64,000 nt of DNA from Hyalella azteca. Lineage: Eukaryota > Arthropoda > Malacostraca > Amphipoda > Hyalellidae. The first letter of the stretch is position 1. Each line of letters starts with the position of its first letter. The stretch is from assembly GCF_000764305.2 (NCBI RefSeq), contig NW_025945745.1:1-64000 (forward strand), read 5' to 3'. Shown piece by piece: positions 1 through 8,836 of this stretch. The notes under the pieces are model-generated. The model made no database searches. It was given only the letters and a program-made list of their open reading frames with translations, and had not been told where the DNA came from. A program made the position numbers and the translations under genes.

Positions 1-373
1 TTATCTAGTTGGACAGTTTATTGAATTTTGTACTATTTATTTTTCAGTTCACCACTGATGAAATGAGTAACCCTGTCCATGCTCCCTATCCCTAGTCATA
101 ATTCATAACTCCTGAACGCAATTAAACTCATCCATTCATTACACTGTATTGTAACCACTCAATAATTAGCATTTCTCTTGTACATCATTTTCACTATATT
201 TTTATTTCAATTACAATATAAGACACCAGTCTTTCATTTGCCTTTTGCCTTAACTAGATAGAAGGGTGGTTGCCAAACCAAACTAAAAGTAGAGAACACG
301 GTTACCTCACCCGCAATGTGAGACATCTACCAGGCAAACAATGTGAATGATGTGATAATGCAGTTGTGATAAA
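1..373. other. AT-rich non-coding stretch
   Basis: I see no gene, splice-supported exon or clear repeat boundary here. The sequence is AT-rich with only short ORFs. Confidence 0.6.
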
Positions 374-557
374 ATGACGTGATAAAAGCAGCAAGTTTTT
401 TAATACCCTCTCTAAAATTCAATTTTGAGTCCTATAAGTAGACCAGAAAAGTATCCTGGATACCTGCAATATCATACATAAGATATTGGTTTAATCTTGA
501 GTGAATGAGGAAACTAAAAATGAACTGATTCTAAAAAATCTGTGGTTTGCCACTATG
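374..557 (+). mobile_element. 182-bp MITE family, degenerate copy
   Basis: The copy matches the intact MITE at 13692-13873 along most of its length, including the interior around TCCTATAAGTAGACC and the right end TGGTTTGCCACTATG. The left terminal repeat is degraded, so the left boundary is approximate and no target-site duplication is visible. Confidence 0.7.
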
Positions 558-744
558 CAGTTAAGTAATGCAGATTGTGGATGCTGAAAATTTTATGAAA
601 CGACATGTTTGCTAAGTGCAAACGGCAATTTTTTGAGCCACAAGATTTGCATAGGAGCCGCAAGATTTCATACCTACTGAAAAATTATATGATATTAGAG
701 TCACAATATTTCAAGGAAAAAAAACTTTTCCCAACCTACTATGA
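558..744. repeat. Dispersed repeat (relative of 2760-2960 and 58240-58470)
   Basis: The segment shares, in inverted orientation, phrases such as AAATCTTGCGGCTC and GGTATGAAATC with 2800-2900 and 58280-58400. It is an old dispersed repeat with no recognised coding content. A short ORF at 605-913 runs through it and through the next insertion; I do not regard it as a gene. Confidence 0.5.
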
Positions 745-759
745 TCATGGTAAGACATT

Positions 760-896
760 GCACCCGATCTCTGCCGTGTCTACATCGTGGGGGTACCCTG
801 GCCTGCACGTTGGCCAGATGCCCAGCCTACTCGCGGGTCAGGCCAAACGGCAGAGGCCCCCCCGCCCAGATCGCTACCGGATGGAGGATCCTCTCT
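760..896. mobile_element. 137-bp GC-rich insert with 15-bp target-site duplication
   Basis: A GC-rich block sits in AT-rich DNA and is bracketed by an exact 15-bp direct repeat, TCATGGTAAGACATT, at 745-759 and 897-911. Such a long duplication is what LINE-mediated retroposition leaves. I found no tRNA A/B boxes, no poly-A tail and no match to U1, U2, U6 or 5S that I recognise. It may be a short SINE or a retroposed structured RNA. Confidence 0.7.
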
Positions 897-1000
897 TCAT
901 GGTAAGACATTAGAGTGATTAAACATATATACACATTCTGAATCTATTGTATACAACAGCTCAATTCTATCACAAGTATAAAAATTAGTGCCTCTGTCAG

Positions 1001-1120
1001 CATAGTGGCAAACAAATTTTTTAGAATCGGTTCATTTTCAATTTCCTGATCTAATCAAGATTTACACCAATGCCTTGGGTATGATGAGGCTGGTGTCTAT
1101 GATACTATCATAGTCTATAT
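1001..1120 (+). mobile_element. 182-bp MITE family copy, split by a hAT-like insertion
   Basis: The left terminal repeat CATAGTGGCAAAC starts at 1001. The copy runs to the insertion site at 1120 and resumes at about 2745 (CTAGGACTTG) before fading near 2775. The uninterrupted relative at 4638-4820 reads straight through this point, so it serves as the empty site. The upstream flank (AGCTCAATTCTATCACAA) is shared with the 4638 copy, so MITE and flank were copied together. Confidence 0.8.
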
Positions 1121-2736
1121 CAGTGGTTCCCAAACTTTTTCAGGCTGGCGCCCCCTTTGGCTCCCTAGTGAACTTCTAGCGCCCCCCCACAGACACATAT
1201 AAAAACATACGCCTCTTTCTTGAAATTTAGTACGCTGCAATTTTAATAGATAAGTGTTAAACACAACTCTGTATTTCACAAATAGAATCCCATTTAGTGA
1301 ATCAATGTTTTTAAGCTGTTTTAACTGTTTCAGCACTAGAAACCTAGAACGTCTCGGGCAAATTCACGGCCGGACTCATGGACAGTCGCACAACCGATCT
1401 CCAAATTCAATTATCAAGTAATATCTTCCAAACTAATGAATGCAGCTCAAGGAAACTTGGAACTTATATTCATCAGAACCTAACGTTGATTATTGGCTCG
1501 TAAAAATTTTTAAATTTCACCTTCATTCGTGAGTTATATTGCGATAAAGGCCAAAATTCGCAGTGATCAAAGAATTTTTCCTTACTACTGAACAGATTTG
1601 AACGAAGTTTTGAATATACATTCCTAACTACCAAACGTTGATTTTTTTTCACTTTTAGAAATTTTTTATTTTACCTTCGTATGCGATTTTACCTTCATTT
1701 TCATTTCACAGTCATTCTCGATTTCACACTTCCTTATATTCGGCCCGTATTGCCGGATAATTTGTCGCTTAAATTCGCGGCAATCAAGAAATTTCTTCTA
1801 AACTACTGAACAGATTTCAACGAAACTTTGTATATAAATACCTAACCTCTCAACGGTGATGATTAGCTTGCAACAATTTTCTATTTTCTTTTCGTTTGCA
1901 AGTTATACAGATATAGGAGGAACGACCGGCTTTTCTACCGGCCGGTTTAACCAAGAGCCGTTTACGTATATCCGTATACGTATAGCCGTATAACTAGCTA
2001 ACGAAAGCAAAACTAAAAAATTGTAGCGAGCTAAACATCACCATTGCTGAGGTTAGGTATTTAAATACGAAGTTTCGTTCAAATCCATTCAGTAGTTTTG
2101 GAAGGAATTACTTGATTACTGCGAATTTAAGCACGTATTGCTGTTTAAATCGCGAATGAAGGTGAAATGGAAAAAAACTCGCGAACAAAGGCACAATCGA
2201 ATAAATTTTCAAGAGCTGAACTTTAACTTAACTGTAAATTCAAAATTTCGTTCGAATCTGCTCAATAGTTTGGAAAAATTTCTTGATTACCGGGTGCTGT
2301 GAATTTCGGCCCGTATTACCATATAACTATGGCAAAAACAAATGAAGGCAAAATTAATAAAAAAATTCACAAGCTTAACATTACCGTTTGGTCCTAATGA
2401 ATACGTATACCAGTTTCATCAAGTTAAGTTCATTAATTTGAGAGATATTACTTGAACATTGAATTGGAAATTGGCCGTGTGACCGGCCGTTAATTTGTCC
2501 AAGACGTAAACCCAGGAGAGGTTAAAAAACAGATCTGGGTGAAAAAACCATCGCTGGGGGTCATGATGTGCTGCACGTGTTGTGTACAAATCGTCAAACA
2601 AACGTTCAAACTTCTGACTTCGACTTCGGACTACCGCCCCCCTATCACCCCCCAAATGCCCTCTTTTTCCTTGCCGCCCCCCAAAATCTTTCCACCGCAC
2701 CTAGGGGGGCGATATTGCCCACTTTGGGAACCACTG
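1121..2736. mobile_element. Non-autonomous hAT-like element (contains a nested foldback element)
   Basis: The ends are terminal inverted repeats, CAGTGGTTCCCAAACTTT at the left and the complement of AAAGTGGGAACC-type sequence ending CCACTG at 2736. An exact 8-bp target-site duplication, GTCTATAT, lies at 1113-1120 and 2737-2744. A CAGTGGTTCCC terminus with an 8-bp duplication is the hAT signature. No transposase ORF is present. Minus the nested element at 1349-2507, it would be about 450 bp, typical of a hAT MITE. Confidence 0.9.
1349..2507. mobile_element. Long foldback element, ACGTCT...-ended, nested in the hAT-like element
   Basis: The element begins ACGTCTCGGGCAAATT and ends with the inverted counterpart AATTTGTCCAAGACGT. 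It is an imperfect palindrome for most of its 1159 bp. It belongs with the cleaner copy at 47807-48588. The flanks AAACCTAGA and AAACCCAGG look like a diverged 9-bp duplication. Internal phrases such as GATTTGAACGAAACTTT and CAACGGTGATG recur, so the arms hold degenerate tandem units. A Mutator-like origin is inferred from the long inverted repeats and 9-bp duplication; there is no coding sequence. Confidence 0.75.
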
Positions 2737-2759
2737 GTCTATATCTAGGACTTGAAAAT

Positions 2760-3240
2760 TAACTTGGATCAGGGCTGGCAAGGTCCTATTTTTTTCTGAA
2801 AATATTGCGGCTCTAATATATAATTTCAGTAGGTATGAAATCTTGCGGCTCGAATGTCACACATTTTTGTTTGATTGAAAAAATTGCAGTTTGCACTTTG
2901 CAAACACCAGGGTCACAGGGTGCAGAAGGTGCAAGCAGCATCACCAAGAGATTTTTTTTTAGCCCAACGCGTTGCCGGGATGCCGGCCATTTTCAAGATC
3001 CATCGCCGGGTAATTTTTAATAAGAAATGCTGCAAACAACTTTGATAGTATATCCTTTACTATAGATGCACTGCAACACTTATACACCATGGTGCAGAGG
3101 GTGGATGCAGCGTCGCCAATATATGGGTTTTTAAGCCCTAAGCGTTGCCGGGTAATTTTAAGATGCATCGCCAGGTAATTTTTAATGAAAAGCATTTACG
3201 CTGAGTAATGAAAAACTATTCACAAGCCACGAACTTATTT
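2760..3240. repeat. Dispersed repeat, relative of 58240-58470
   Basis: The stretch holding CAGTAGGTATGAAATC and TTTGTTTGATTGAAAAAATTG is also present at 58318-58380. Nearby, AAGCGTTGCCGGG and GCCGGGTAATTTTTAATAA phrases repeat two or three times between 2965 and 3185. There is no coding content I can support. Confidence 0.5.
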
Positions 3241-3289
3241 ACAAGGTTGCAGGCACATGTTACCCCAAATAACTAGTTTTACCCTGAAA

Positions 3290-3471
3290 CATAGTGGCAA
3301 ACCAGAGCTTTTTTAGAATCAGTTCATTTTTAATTTCCTCATTTACTCAAGATTTAAACCAATTTCTTATGTATAATAATGCTGGTATCCAGGATACTTT
3401 ATTGGTCTACTTATAGGACTCAAAAATGAACTTGAGGGAGAGTCTAAAAAACTCTCTGCTTTGCCACTATG
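3290..3471 (-). mobile_element. 182-bp MITE, intact, with 8-bp target-site duplication
   Basis: The terminal inverted repeats are CATAGTGGCAAACCAGAG at the left and GCTTTGCCACTATG at the right. The 8-bp duplication CCCTGAAA lies at 3282-3289 and 3472-3479. Length and ends are identical to the 13692 copy, inserted in the opposite orientation. Eight-base duplications fit hAT or P superfamilies. Confidence 0.92.
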
Positions 3472-3595
3472 CCCTGAAAACAGTCCGATAGTACAGCAAG
3501 TGTCAACTGAACATGTGATAATGCAGTCTGACCACTCTAATGTGACCGCAACTATGTAATCGTAAACTTGATGTTTACATTTTTTTGGTGGGAAC

Positions 3596-4050
3596 TCATC
3601 GCAACTGATTTCCGGACAAGCTTCACTGCATACTGATCAATCCAACATACCGGAAACCTTACTTTTTTAAATAGTTGGCCGAAGACTGACAAATATATTA
3701 AATGAAAGAATTTCAATCTAAATGTGTCAGCAAGATCTTCTGAAGGCATAAATTTTGCTACTGAAGCATCGCCAAAGATCTTGCAATATTCATCCACTCT
3801 CTGCACAGTGGCTTATACACAACGCAACTGATTTCTGGACAAGATTTGCTGCATCCTGATCCTTCCAGCGTACCGGAAATCTCACTGTGTGTGCTTGCAG
3901 TCTTTCAGATTTCCAGTAATTTCAAAGTTACTTCTCATATGCAATAATTTTAATCCAAATGTGTTGGCAAGATCTTCAGAAGGCATGAATTTTGCTGCCA
4001 ATGCGTTGCCAAAGATCTTGCAATCTTCACCCACTTTCTGCACAGTGGTG
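3596..4050. repeat. Two tandem copies of a ~233-bp unit
   Basis: Units at about 3596-3810 and 3830-4050 share GCAACTGATTTC, TACCGGAAA, GCAAGATCTTC and GCCAAAGATCTTGCAAT, ending in CTGCACAGTGG. A third, isolated relative is at 62940-63070. Short ORFs on either strand are not conserved between units, so I take it as non-coding. Confidence 0.7.
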
Positions 4051-4181
4051 CAAACATGTCATTTCATAAAATTTTCAACTTCCGCAATCCGCATTGCTTT
4101 ATTGTTTCTGCCAAAATATCCTGCAGAACGTAACCATCGTATTGTAAACAAGTCAAACTAAATGTTTCATTGAAGATCTCA

Positions 4182-4224
4182 CATAGTTGCGGTCACGTCA
4201 AACTTTGACGTGACCGCAACTATG
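4182..4224. repeat. Perfect 43-bp palindrome (21-bp arms)
   Basis: The left arm CATAGTTGCGGTCACGTCAA(A) and its exact complement flank a single C at 4203. The same terminal sequence, GTGACCGCAACTATG, occurs once more at 3542-3556. This looks like two transposon ends joined head to head after loss of the interior. Confidence 0.85.
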
Positions 4225-4637
4225 ACTGCAAGTCTGCAACATATTCAAAGCAGTCAGACTGCATTAACACATGTTACTTACGCTGCCTTACAGTGAAGAC
4301 TGAAGACAAATGTTGTTGTTGCCATTTGACATTTGGGTAGAATTAGAGATTTAGGGTAACATGTGCATGGACTTAGCAAATAAATTTGCGCCTCGTAATG
4401 GGCTTTTCATTGCCAAGATATGGAATTCATGGCTTGACAAATGGAATTACAGCTCAGCCTCAAAGAAATGGAATCAATGGCTGGCAAATCCTTAAAACCA
4501 CAGCTTGAAAAATTCAGTTGTGGCTTGCCAAGTAGGTATATTCCATGCAGCTGCAGGCATGCCTGTTAGGCTGTTGTATTATTAATTATACTACAGCTCA
4601 ATTCTATCACAATTACAAAAATTAGTGCCTCTAATAG

Positions 4638-4820
4638 CATAGTGACAAACAAATTTTTTAGAATCAGTTCATTTTCAATTTCCTGATCTAATTTCTAATC
4701 AAGATATACACCAATGCCTTGAGCATGATGAGGCTGGTGTCTATGATACTTCCCTAGTCTATATCTAGGACTCAGAAATGAACTTGGGAAGCATCTAAAA
4801 AGTCTGTTTTGTCCCTATCT
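4638..4820 (+). mobile_element. 182-bp MITE family copy, uninterrupted
   Basis: It starts CATAGTGACAAAC and ends near GTTTTGTCCCTATC. It contains CCTAGTCTATATCTAGGACT, the unoccupied version of the site where the hAT-like element inserted in the copy at 1001. Confidence 0.75.
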
Positions 4821-4839
4821 CTGATTCTCTGTCAGGGAA

Positions 4840-5215
4840 GTAAAATTTCCAGTTGGGCGATGATTCTGATTACATTTGCCCATAATTGCCAGAAAAATAG
4901 GTTATTTAAAGTGCCATATATCATATGTCTCATATAATGCACATGCACAATGCCCAGACTCCAGAGAGATAAGTTTCCAAATCAGGAAACATAACCCAAC
5001 ATGCATCAATAGAGGCTTGCTGCTCATGATTTCCATGTCAAAACTCAGAATCGTGCAATTTACAAAACTTACTAAGAAAAGAATGGCACAGCAGGCACAC
5101 TATCATCCATCTTGCTGAGATGTCTATAACTAAACTTAGTCAAGATTGATCAAGTCGCATCAGGAAAATATAGGCCATTTAGGATGTTGCAGTATTGTCA
5201 AAATTTGTGACCAAC
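4840..5215. other. Non-coding stretch, nothing recognised
   Basis: No coding region, repeat end or tRNA-like box was found. The ORF at 4876-5118 has no recognisable motif. Confidence 0.5.
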
Positions 5216-5868
5216 GGCCGAGACCCGCGATCACAGCCTCACAAAACAGCTTCCACTGAAAACAACTATTCCAGAACATGCGTACGCAAGTGCGGAAATC
5301 AATTGCGATTATTGTGAAAATCAACAAAATTGAGCAACAAATAAAACTTGTAATGTGTGAATGGACTAGTAAAATAATTCACGTGTGAATAATTGCAGCC
5401 CCGAAGACCGTGTTGACAAGTGGTCTAGTGTGAACGCGGAGGTGTGTTGCACACGCGTTCTACCAGGCGTGCTGTATGTCGTTTTACCATCCAATGTTGT
5501 GTGAACTGACGAATTCATTGCTGATGGTCGACGTGATAAGCTGATGGCTAGGTTGACTTTTCATTGCTGGGATCTGGATAAACACTTAGTGAAATATCAA
5601 ATGCACAGTTTCCCAGACGGCCAATGCTGAACCACTTTACCCAATAAATTTTGATGATCGTACCTATAATGTGGCGTGTGCACCATGATTATTAAATGTT
5701 CTAATGCCAATCTGCACCAATTTCTTCACGTTTTATTACGCTGAATTAAACTCGACACATCTTTATATGACGAACACGTGACCACATTAGGCTTGCATCA
5801 TTGCATGTCAAGAATTATTCCTAATGGCAAAGGCAGAAAATTTTGTTTTAGAAATATAGCGATCAAAA

Positions 5869-6504
5869 ATGGAACTTTTCACTATGTCAAGTCACAATGT
5901 GAACACTGAAGATCAAAATACCGTGTTTATTGACACTCGTTGTCAAGGGATTTTCAAACTATTTTGTATTAATAGTCTGAAGTGTTTTTCTAAAGCGGGT
6001 CAATTTCTGCGGCGCCTGCAGCAGCCTTCAGCCCGCGGTCCTGACGAAGACGTCAGCAGTCATGAAGTGAACCTGGCAACCGCACGTCGCGATCCTGACG
6101 AAGGCGTCAGCAGTCATGAAGTGAACCTGGCAACCGCACGTCGCAGTCCTGACGAAGGCGTCAGCAGGCATGGAGTGAACCTGACAACCGCACGTCGCGG
6201 TCCTGACGAAGGCGTCAGCAGTCATGAAGTGAACCTGGCAACCGCACGTCGCGGTCCTGACGAAGGCGTTAGCAGTCATGAAGTGAACCTGGCAACCGCA
6301 CGTCGCGGTCCTGACGAAGGCGTCAGCAGGCATGATGTGAACCTGACAACCGCACGTCGCGGTCCTGACGAAGGCGCAAAAGCTGCTGATGCTCCGCGCC
6401 TTGCAGTCATCGCCGCGTGTCCACTTTCGCCGCGACCTGTAAGCGGCAACTCTCCTTATGACCTTATGATGAGTTCGGGACTGCCTAGTCCCCGGTCATG
6501 CTGA
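5869..6504 (+). CDS. Uncertain ORF with an 18-residue tandem repeat (211 aa)
   Basis: Residues about 50-165 are near-identical 18-residue repeats of the type RRGPDEGVSSHEVNLATA, encoded by a 54-bp minisatellite. No domain, signal peptide or membrane segment is recognised. The reading frame upstream of the repeat is also open, but in the paralogous copy (49340-49700) it is broken and the repeat occurs once only, as ARHGPDEGADAADVARPADV. The antisense frame is open through the same array (6028-6333), as expected when the unit is a multiple of three without stops. I think translation is unlikely. Confidence 0.2.
   Translation: MELFTMSSHNVNTEDQNTVFIDTRCQGIFKLFCINSLKCFSKAGQFLRRLQQPSARGPDEDVSSHEVNLATARRDPDEGVSSHEVNLATARRSPDEGVSRHGVNLTTARRGPDEGVSSHEVNLATARRGPDEGVSSHEVNLATARRGPDEGVSRHDVNLTTARRGPDEGAKAADAPRLAVIAACPLSPRPVSGNSPYDLMMSSGLPSPRSC
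6036..6378 (+). repeat. 54-bp minisatellite, about six units
   Basis: The unit includes GGTCCTGACGAAGGCGTCAG and GTGAACCTGGCAACCGCACG. Units differ by a few substitutions (GAAGTG/GGAGTG/GATGTG, CTGGCA/CTGACA), and the two variants alternate irregularly. The paralogous site has one unit. Confidence 0.92.
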
Positions 6505-6509
6505 TGCGC

Positions 6510-6795
6510 CGCCTCTCCCTCACCTGTCAAGCGGCAACTCTCCTTCACCTGCCAAGCGATAACTCTCCCTCATTTGTCAAGTGGCACCCCTCTTCCACCT
6601 GTCTAGTGACAACTCTACTTCACCTGTCTAGTGACAACTCTCCGTCACCTATCAAGCAGCAACTCTCCATCACCTGTCAAGCGGCAACTCTCCGTCACCT
6701 GTCAAGTGGCAACACTCCGTCACCTGTCGAGCAGCCACTCTCAGACACCTGTCAAGCAGCAACTCTTCGTCACCTGTCAAGCGGCCACTCCCGTC
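6510..6795 (+). repeat. ~24-bp minisatellite, about eleven units
   Basis: The consensus is close to CACCTGTCAAGCGGCAACTC plus TCCGT, with frequent substitutions. The paralogous copy holds one unit, near 49697-49715. It lies immediately downstream of the 54-bp array. Confidence 0.88.
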
Positions 6796-7885
6796 CTACA
6801 GTTCATTCCTGAAGAGTGATGACGTCATGCATTTCAGTCGACATCAAAATTTCTCACACGTTCACTAGAATGGCTTCCACGTTCAGCAATTATCATTGAC
6901 AAGTAATAGGGATAAGACTGCCTCATCTTTAAATCATTATTTCTTTGACCTGTTAAACGCTCATACATTTTTCGCGTGTAATCGTGAAATTAATTCTTAT
7001 AACACATTTTCATACACAGCGGAATCCTACAAATTTATCACAGGATATTCATCAGAAATAGAGAATATTTATTCCTTGGCAGGACTTCTGGCCTGCAACA
7101 TCTAATTTAATGGGAAATTAAAATTGCTGTTTTCTGATTTTTAATGATCAAAGTAAGAACAAAGGATACATAGTTTATTACAAAGGATCAATTGATATAA
7201 TTCTGGCACTGCTTCAATTGTCTATAAATTAGTAATAACTGAGAAAGACATTTCATGAGGAAACTCGAGCATTAAAAGGAAACATGGAATAGCTAAGAAG
7301 TTGAATATTTCTGAGGAACATGGATGGATTCTTGGTTTGCTGAAGCTGTTACAAAAATAAATGTTAAATTAACCATAAAGTGAAAATGTAATGCCTGCAA
7401 TAATAAGCTAAAGTGCTTAAAAACACCAGGCAAGCACATCTTAAAATACTCAGTATTTTAAGGCATGTATTATTGTCAGCCTCCAATAAGGCATGTATCA
7501 GTATTATCAGTTTACAATATTTTGTTTCAATTGTAAGGAACAGAAACAAAGAATTCAGTTCCTAAACAGCAAAATCAGGAATAAATTGATACTGATTTGT
7601 GAACAAAACATTTTCTGTAAATAAGAAACTTAAAAAAATATAATCACTCACTTATCTAAAATTTAATGACATCATTTACGTTGGGGCTAGTTTAGCATCA
7701 ACAAATCTTATTCAGTTAAATCTGCCCACAAGAATGTAAAACAAATTCAATAAACCAAAGACATTGCAAGTTTTGCACAATCACTGAATTACTGGTAAAG
7801 TCAATCACTTGTACAACAATACAAGAGTGTATTCTGGTATCAGAAAACCGGCAGCAAAGTTAGTAACCATCAGTCAGTTAACCTG

Positions 7886-8314
7886 GGGGTAACTGCAACA
7901 CATTTACCCCCAGGAGCATGACTGCCACTATCACAACACTGACGGCTTCCAGCCCCTCATGAAGTCTTTAAGAAAAATGGATGCTGATATTCCAATGAAC
8001 GGCATTCAAGCTCCAACAAGTGAGAGGCTTTGTTGTTCTCTTCCATACCCACGCCGTTCTGAACGGCTGCCACCTCTGAGGGACATTGAACAGCTGTGCC
8101 CCTCTTCCTTCATGGCAGTGGGTGTCTTGGGTTAGGTACTCTACATAGCTTGGTCCTGTTGTCTCAAAAGATCAAATGTTATGCACTTGATTCCTGTGTC
8201 TAGCTCCCTCCATCCACATGCATCTTCACACTTGGGTCACTGAAATGGTTTCTGATGGAGACTGGAGAGTACATGCTGTTCAAATATGCATTTTTGATAC
8301 ACGTATCACCACAC
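7886..8314. other. Presumed 3' flank of the zinc-finger exon
   Basis: This stretch lies downstream (minus strand) of the zinc-finger stop codon. It may hold the 3' UTR; I see no decisive polyadenylation context and no other gene. Confidence 0.4.
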
Positions 8315-8743
8315 TCAAAGGTGCATCACAGGGACTTTTTCTGTAGAATGCTTCCAAATAAAATGTTTTTTCAAGTCTGTTTTTATGGTGCAAGCATAAT
8401 CACACTCAGTGCACCGAATGGGTTTTTCTGTTGAATGTTTATAAAGAATATGACTTTTTAAGGTCTCTCTTATTATGCAAGCAAAATCACACTCAGAGCA
8501 TTTAAAAGTTTTTACTGTTGAATGCTTGGACAGGAAATGATATTCCAAGTTCTTTTTTGTGGTGCAAGCATAATCACACTTGGAGCAATGAAAAGCGTTT
8601 TCAGTTGAATGTTTGTATAGAGAGTGACTTTTCAAGTTCCCTTTTGTGGTGCAAGTATAATCACACTTGGAACACTGGAAAGGTTTTTCTGTTGAATGCT
8701 TTGAAAGGAAATGGTTTTTCAGGGCATCTCTTCTGGTGCAAAG
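8315..8743 (-). CDS. C2H2 zinc-finger protein, terminal exon
   Basis: The exon encodes about 143 residues: a partial finger followed by four full C2H2 fingers. Each full finger has the form C-x2-C-x12-H-x4-H with linkers of the HSTEKPxxC type (for example CSKCDYTC, CSECDFAC, CTECDYAC). It ends VPVMHL and a stop. The frame is open only to a stop at 8747-8749; an AG at 8744-8745 is a possible splice acceptor, in phase 0. Spaced fingers with regular linkers mark a nuclear DNA-binding protein, probably a transcription factor. Intact cysteines and histidines in every full finger argue that it is a real, conserved exon. No initiator is visible in this exon, so its 5' exons must lie at higher coordinates; candidates are at 10651, 16082, 16551 and 18486. 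Confidence 0.8.
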   Translation of the reverse strand, partial: LCTRRDALKNHFLSKHSTEKPFQCSKCDYTCTTKGNLKSHSLYKHSTENAFHCSKCDYACTTKKNLEYHFLSKHSTVKTFKCSECDFACIIRETLKSHILYKHSTEKPIRCTECDYACTIKTDLKKHFIWKHSTEKVPVMHL

Positions 8744-8836
8744 CTCTCATAACACCTCACATGGTCCAGTATCTCTACCACTCTCAAATAAAAAGTAAGG
8801 ATGGTAGTCAGAATGCAGCAAAGTCTGAGAGCGGGG

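Larger units (their letters stand above)
3230..4400. repeat. Large imperfect foldback structure
   Basis: At least two sets of nested inverted arms can be read. The outer pair is GGCACATGTTACCCC near 3252 against GGGTAACATGTGC near 4354. The inner pair is ACATGTGATAATGCAGTC near 3510 against its complement near 4250-4273, together with GTGACCGCAACTATG at 3542 against 4182-4200. The interior holds the 3596-4050 tandem duplication and, on the left, an inserted MITE. Confidence 0.6.
5220..7885 (+). repeat. Segmental duplication, copy 1 (partner 47390-51222)
   Basis: Collinear matches to 47390-51222 include AATGCGTACG-type sequence, GAATAATTG (5391), ACCGTGTTTATTGACACTCGTT (5919), GAGTGATGACGTCATG (6814), the tract after TTAATGGGAAATTAAA (7107), GTTGGGGCTAGTTTAGC (7680) and AGAGTGTATTCTGGTATCAG (7824). 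Divergence is considerable and each copy has its own insertions and repeat expansions. This copy lacks the foldback element and the SINE present in copy 2. Confidence 0.85.

Noticed and set aside
605..913. 102-codon ORF
   Set aside because: It crosses the left flank, a 15-bp duplication and a GC-rich insert, so it is a chance frame.
6028..6333. Minus-strand 101-codon repeat protein
   Set aside because: It is the antisense reading of a 54-bp repeat without stops in either direction.
6036..6795. CRISPR-like regular repeats
   Set aside because: Units are contiguous with no unique spacers, and the genome is eukaryotic; these are minisatellites.
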